From contig NZ_OY771475.1 in the NCBI RefSeq assembly GCF_963674635.1, forward strand, positions 3,547,501 through 3,611,500: a stretch of 64,000 bases of DNA, read 5' to 3'. Below, one piece after another: positions 61,928 to 64,000 of the stretch. The notes beneath the pieces are model-generated. The model worked only from the letters and a program-made list of their open reading frames with translations, had not been told where the DNA came from and made no database searches. Origin of the DNA: Breoghania sp. (GTDB lineage: Bacteria; Pseudomonadota; Alphaproteobacteria; Rhizobiales; Stappiaceae). Positions within the stretch are counted from its first letter, which is position 1. Each line of letters starts with the position of its first letter. A program made the position numbers and the translations under genes.

Positions 61928-63469
61928 GTGAACCCGGCGGAGTGGCTCTTGCGCAGCGCCCGCAAGGCGCCCGATGCGCCGGCGCTCTTGCACGGCGTGG
62001 AGGTGGTGGCGAGCTATGGCGCGTTCGCCGAGCGGGCCGGGCGCATCGCGAAGGCGTTGCGGGAGGAATGGGGCGTGTGGCCCGGGGATCGGGTGGCGCT
62101 TTTTATGGCGAACAGCCCGACCTATCTGGAGCTGCTCTACGGCATCTGGTTCGCCGGCGCGGTGGCGGTTCCGATCAATTACAAGCTTCATCCAAGCGAG
62201 GCGGCCCATATCGTTGACGATGCGCAGGCGCGTGTTGTCTTCGTGGATGACGCGCGCGCAGACATTGCGTCATTGCTGGGTGGAGAGGGGCCGAGCGTCG
62301 TGACGCCCGAAATTCTCGCAGGAGAATTGCCGCGCCACACGGCGATGGATGTCCCGCATCCGATGCGCGAGGAGGATCTCGCCTGGCTCTTCTACACATC
62401 CGGCACGACGGGACGTCCCAAGGGGGTGATGCTGACGATCGCCAACCTGCACGCCATGGTGTTTGCCTATTTCGTGGATGTTGATGCGGTCCACCGCGAG
62501 GATGCCGCGCTTTACGCCGCGCCCATGTCGCATGGCGCGGGGCTCTACAATTTCATGCATGTGCTGCGCGGTGCGCGTCACGTGGTGCCGGTCTCCGGCG
62601 GGTTCGATCCATCCGAAATCGCCAATCTGGCGCCGCGCATCGGCAATGTGTCGATGTTTGCCGCGCCGACAATGGTGCGCAGGCTCTGCGATCACGCCGC
62701 CCGTTCGGGCTATGACGGCGAAGGCATTCGAACCATCGTCTATGGTGGCGGGCCGATGTATGTGGCCGATATCGAGCGGGCGGTTGCGCAGTTCGGACCG
62801 CGTTTCGTCCAGATCTATGGGCAAGGCGAAAGCCCCATGACCATCACCGCCCTGTCGCGCGAGACGATTGCGGAGCGGAGCCATCCGCGCTGGCGGGAGC
62901 GGCTGGGCTCGGTGGGGCTGGCGCATTCCTGCGTTGAGGTGCGGGTGGCCGATGAGGCCGGGCATCCGGTCTTCGCGGGCGAGACGGGCGAGATCCTTGT
63001 GCGCGGCGCATCCGTCATGGCGGGCTACTGGCGCAACCCCACTGCGACCGCCGCGACCCTGCGCGACGGCTGGCTTTGGACCGGCGATCTCGGTGCGCTC
63101 GATGAGGACGGCTATCTGACGCTGAAGGACCGCTCGAAGGATGTGATCATTTCCGGCGGCACCAATATCTATCCGCGTGAGGTGGAGGAGGCGTTGCTGA
63201 CCTGCGCCGGGGTGCGGGAGGTGTCCGTGGTCGGGCGGGCGGAGCCGGAATGGGGCGAGGAGGTCGTCGCCTTCGTCGTCGCCATGGAGGAGGAGGGGCT
63301 TGAGCCGGACCAGCTCGATGCCCATTGCCGTTCGCAGATTGCGCGCTTCAAGCGTCCCAGGCACTATATCTTTCTGGAGGAATTGCCCAAGAACACCTAC
63401 GGCAAGGTCCTGAAAGGCGAGTTGCGGCGCATGGCGGATGAGGTGGCGAACCGAGACAAAAGGTCCTGA
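61928..63469 (+). CDS. AMP-forming acyl-CoA ligase
   Basis: A 513-residue adenylate-forming ligase (class I). LAWLFYTSGTTGRPKGVML is the P-loop-like A3 motif, QIYGQGESPMT the A5-like motif, WLWTGDLGALDEDGYLTLKDRSKDVIISGGTNIYPREVE the A7-A8 region and PKNTYGKVLKGEL the A10 Lys motif. It converts a carboxylic acid, ATP and CoA to acyl-CoA. The start is GTG with a GGCGGGGCG-type upstream region; a few residues' error is possible. Placed between the aminotransferase and GntR genes with a terminator before it, it seems to have its own promoter. Confidence 0.94.
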   Translation: MNPAEWLLRSARKAPDAPALLHGVEVVASYGAFAERAGRIAKALREEWGVWPGDRVALFMANSPTYLELLYGIWFAGAVAVPINYKLHPSEAAHIVDDAQARVVFVDDARADIASLLGGEGPSVVTPEILAGELPRHTAMDVPHPMREEDLAWLFYTSGTTGRPKGVMLTIANLHAMVFAYFVDVDAVHREDAALYAAPMSHGAGLYNFMHVLRGARHVVPVSGGFDPSEIANLAPRIGNVSMFAAPTMVRRLCDHAARSGYDGEGIRTIVYGGGPMYVADIERAVAQFGPRFVQIYGQGESPMTITALSRETIAERSHPRWRERLGSVGLAHSCVEVRVADEAGHPVFAGETGEILVRGASVMAGYWRNPTATAATLRDGWLWTGDLGALDEDGYLTLKDRSKDVIISGGTNIYPREVEEALLTCAGVREVSVVGRAEPEWGEEVVAFVVAMEEEGLEPDQLDAHCRSQIARFKRPRHYIFLEELPKNTYGKVLKGELRRMADEVANRDKRS

Positions 63470-63548
63470 GCGACGCTTTGGGACAGGCAAGGCCGGATGG
63501 GTGCGGTTTGGCTTTCCGAAACCGCGAACAATCGTATACATTGTCGCC

Positions 63549-64000
63549 ATGACGAGCACGCCAGCCAATCCCGAAAGCCTCTATGACCGCCTGATCGACG
63601 CCATCGAACAGGGCGAGCTGGGTCCCGGCGACGCCTTGCGCGAGTCGCGCCTGGCGGAGCGTTTCGGCACATCGCGAACGCCTGTCCGCGAGGCCCTGCG
63701 CCGCCTGGAGGCGCAGGGGCTGGTGACGCACAATGCGCATCGCGGATGTGTCGTCGCGGCGCTTGATTACGACCAGATCGGCGAGCTTTATGCTGCGCGC
63801 GAGGTGATGGAAGGATCGGCGGCGCGCGGTGCGGCGCTTCATGCCGCTCCGCAGGAAATCGCCCTTTTGCGCAAGCTCGTGGAAGAGGGGCGCGCCATGG
63901 TCGACAGGCCGGTGGAGCTGGCCGTGATCAACCGCCGCTTCCACCGCGTCATTCACCGTTCCTCGCACAATCGCTATCTCAACCAGCTGCTCGATACCAT
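63549..64000 (+). CDS. GntR-family regulator (FCD type), 3' end outside window
   Basis: The first 150 residues of a GntR/FadR-type regulator; the gene runs off the window. The winged helix has LYDRLIDAIEQGELGPGDALRESRLAERFGTSRTPVREALRRLEAQGLV, and the effector domain starts with YDQIGELYAAREVMEGSAARGAAL. An ATCGTATACATTG sequence at 63530-63542 lies just before the start and contains the GTATAC core found in the operator before the ferredoxin reductase (46750-46763). It may therefore control both itself and the ring-degradation genes, but that link is inference. Confidence 0.9.
   Translation, partial: MTSTPANPESLYDRLIDAIEQGELGPGDALRESRLAERFGTSRTPVREALRRLEAQGLVTHNAHRGCVVAALDYDQIGELYAAREVMEGSAARGAALHAAPQEIALLRKLVEEGRAMVDRPVELAVINRRFHRVIHRSSHNRYLNQLLDT

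Overview
The window looks like the chromosome of an alphaproteobacterium, most likely of the Hyphomicrobiales. The grounds are the end of an rRNA operon in the order 23S-5S-tRNA-fMet, high GC in the coding regions, and gene families typical of that class (fused LivHM, TAXI-TRAP, UPF0280, hydantoinases). The species cannot be named from the sequence.

Region 1 (1-9081) holds the 3' part of a 23S rRNA, the 5S rRNA and tRNA-fMet. Two 124-nt tandem repeats that carry a copy of the tRNA 5' end precede the tRNA. A decayed IS3-family transposase and a 1876-residue autotransporter (minus strand) follow. The autotransporter stretch lies between the tRNA 3' end and a second copy of that 3' end plus terminator, so it may be an old insertion. 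Region 2 (9082-10427) is a divergent flavodoxin-fold oxidoreductase/TetR pair with three near-identical palindromic operators.

Region 3 (10581-29997) is a complete glycyl-radical-enzyme bacterial microcompartment (GRM) locus. The minus strand, read in transcription order, encodes a DJ-1/PfpI protein, a glycyl radical dehydratase, an iron alcohol dehydrogenase, BMC-H, BMC-T (PduB-like), BMC-H with a long charged tail, PduL, EutJ, a flavoprotein, the EutN vertex protein, a GlcG/PduO-C protein, a CoA-acylating aldehyde dehydrogenase, a EutS/PduU-type shell protein, the radical-SAM activase, S-adenosylmethionine synthetase, a PocR-domain histidine kinase and an AraC-type response regulator. A polytopic membrane protein and acetate/propionate kinase are transcribed divergently. 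Active-site residues match B12-independent glycerol/1,2-propanediol dehydratases, not choline lyase. The inferred pathway is a diol to an aldehyde inside a shell, then alcohol plus acyl-CoA, acyl phosphate, and acid with ATP. The locus resembles the propanediol GRM known from purple alphaproteobacteria.

Region 4 (30339-42411) holds an acyl-CoA dehydrogenase/class III CoA-transferase/CitE-like lyase operon, pyruvate carboxylase, a MarR regulator, and a branched-chain-amino-acid-type ABC importer (LivF, LivG, fused LivHM, binding protein).

Region 5 (42671-64000) looks like a catabolic locus for an N-heterocyclic acid. It contains AA_synth and UPF0280 proteins, a 6-hydroxynicotinate-reductase-like protein, a ferredoxin-NADP reductase, a two-gene molybdenum hydroxylase, ATP-dependent hydantoinase/oxoprolinase A and B, a TAXI-TRAP importer, an RpiR regulator, UspA, a class III aminotransferase, an AMP-forming acyl-CoA ligase and a GntR regulator cut by the window edge. 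One operator motif (GTTAGTATRCAAA) sits before three of its transcription units, and a second motif (AATACGNNTGTTTCTAT) precedes both the TAXI binding protein and the RpiR gene. The complete pathway is an inference; the parts are recognisable.
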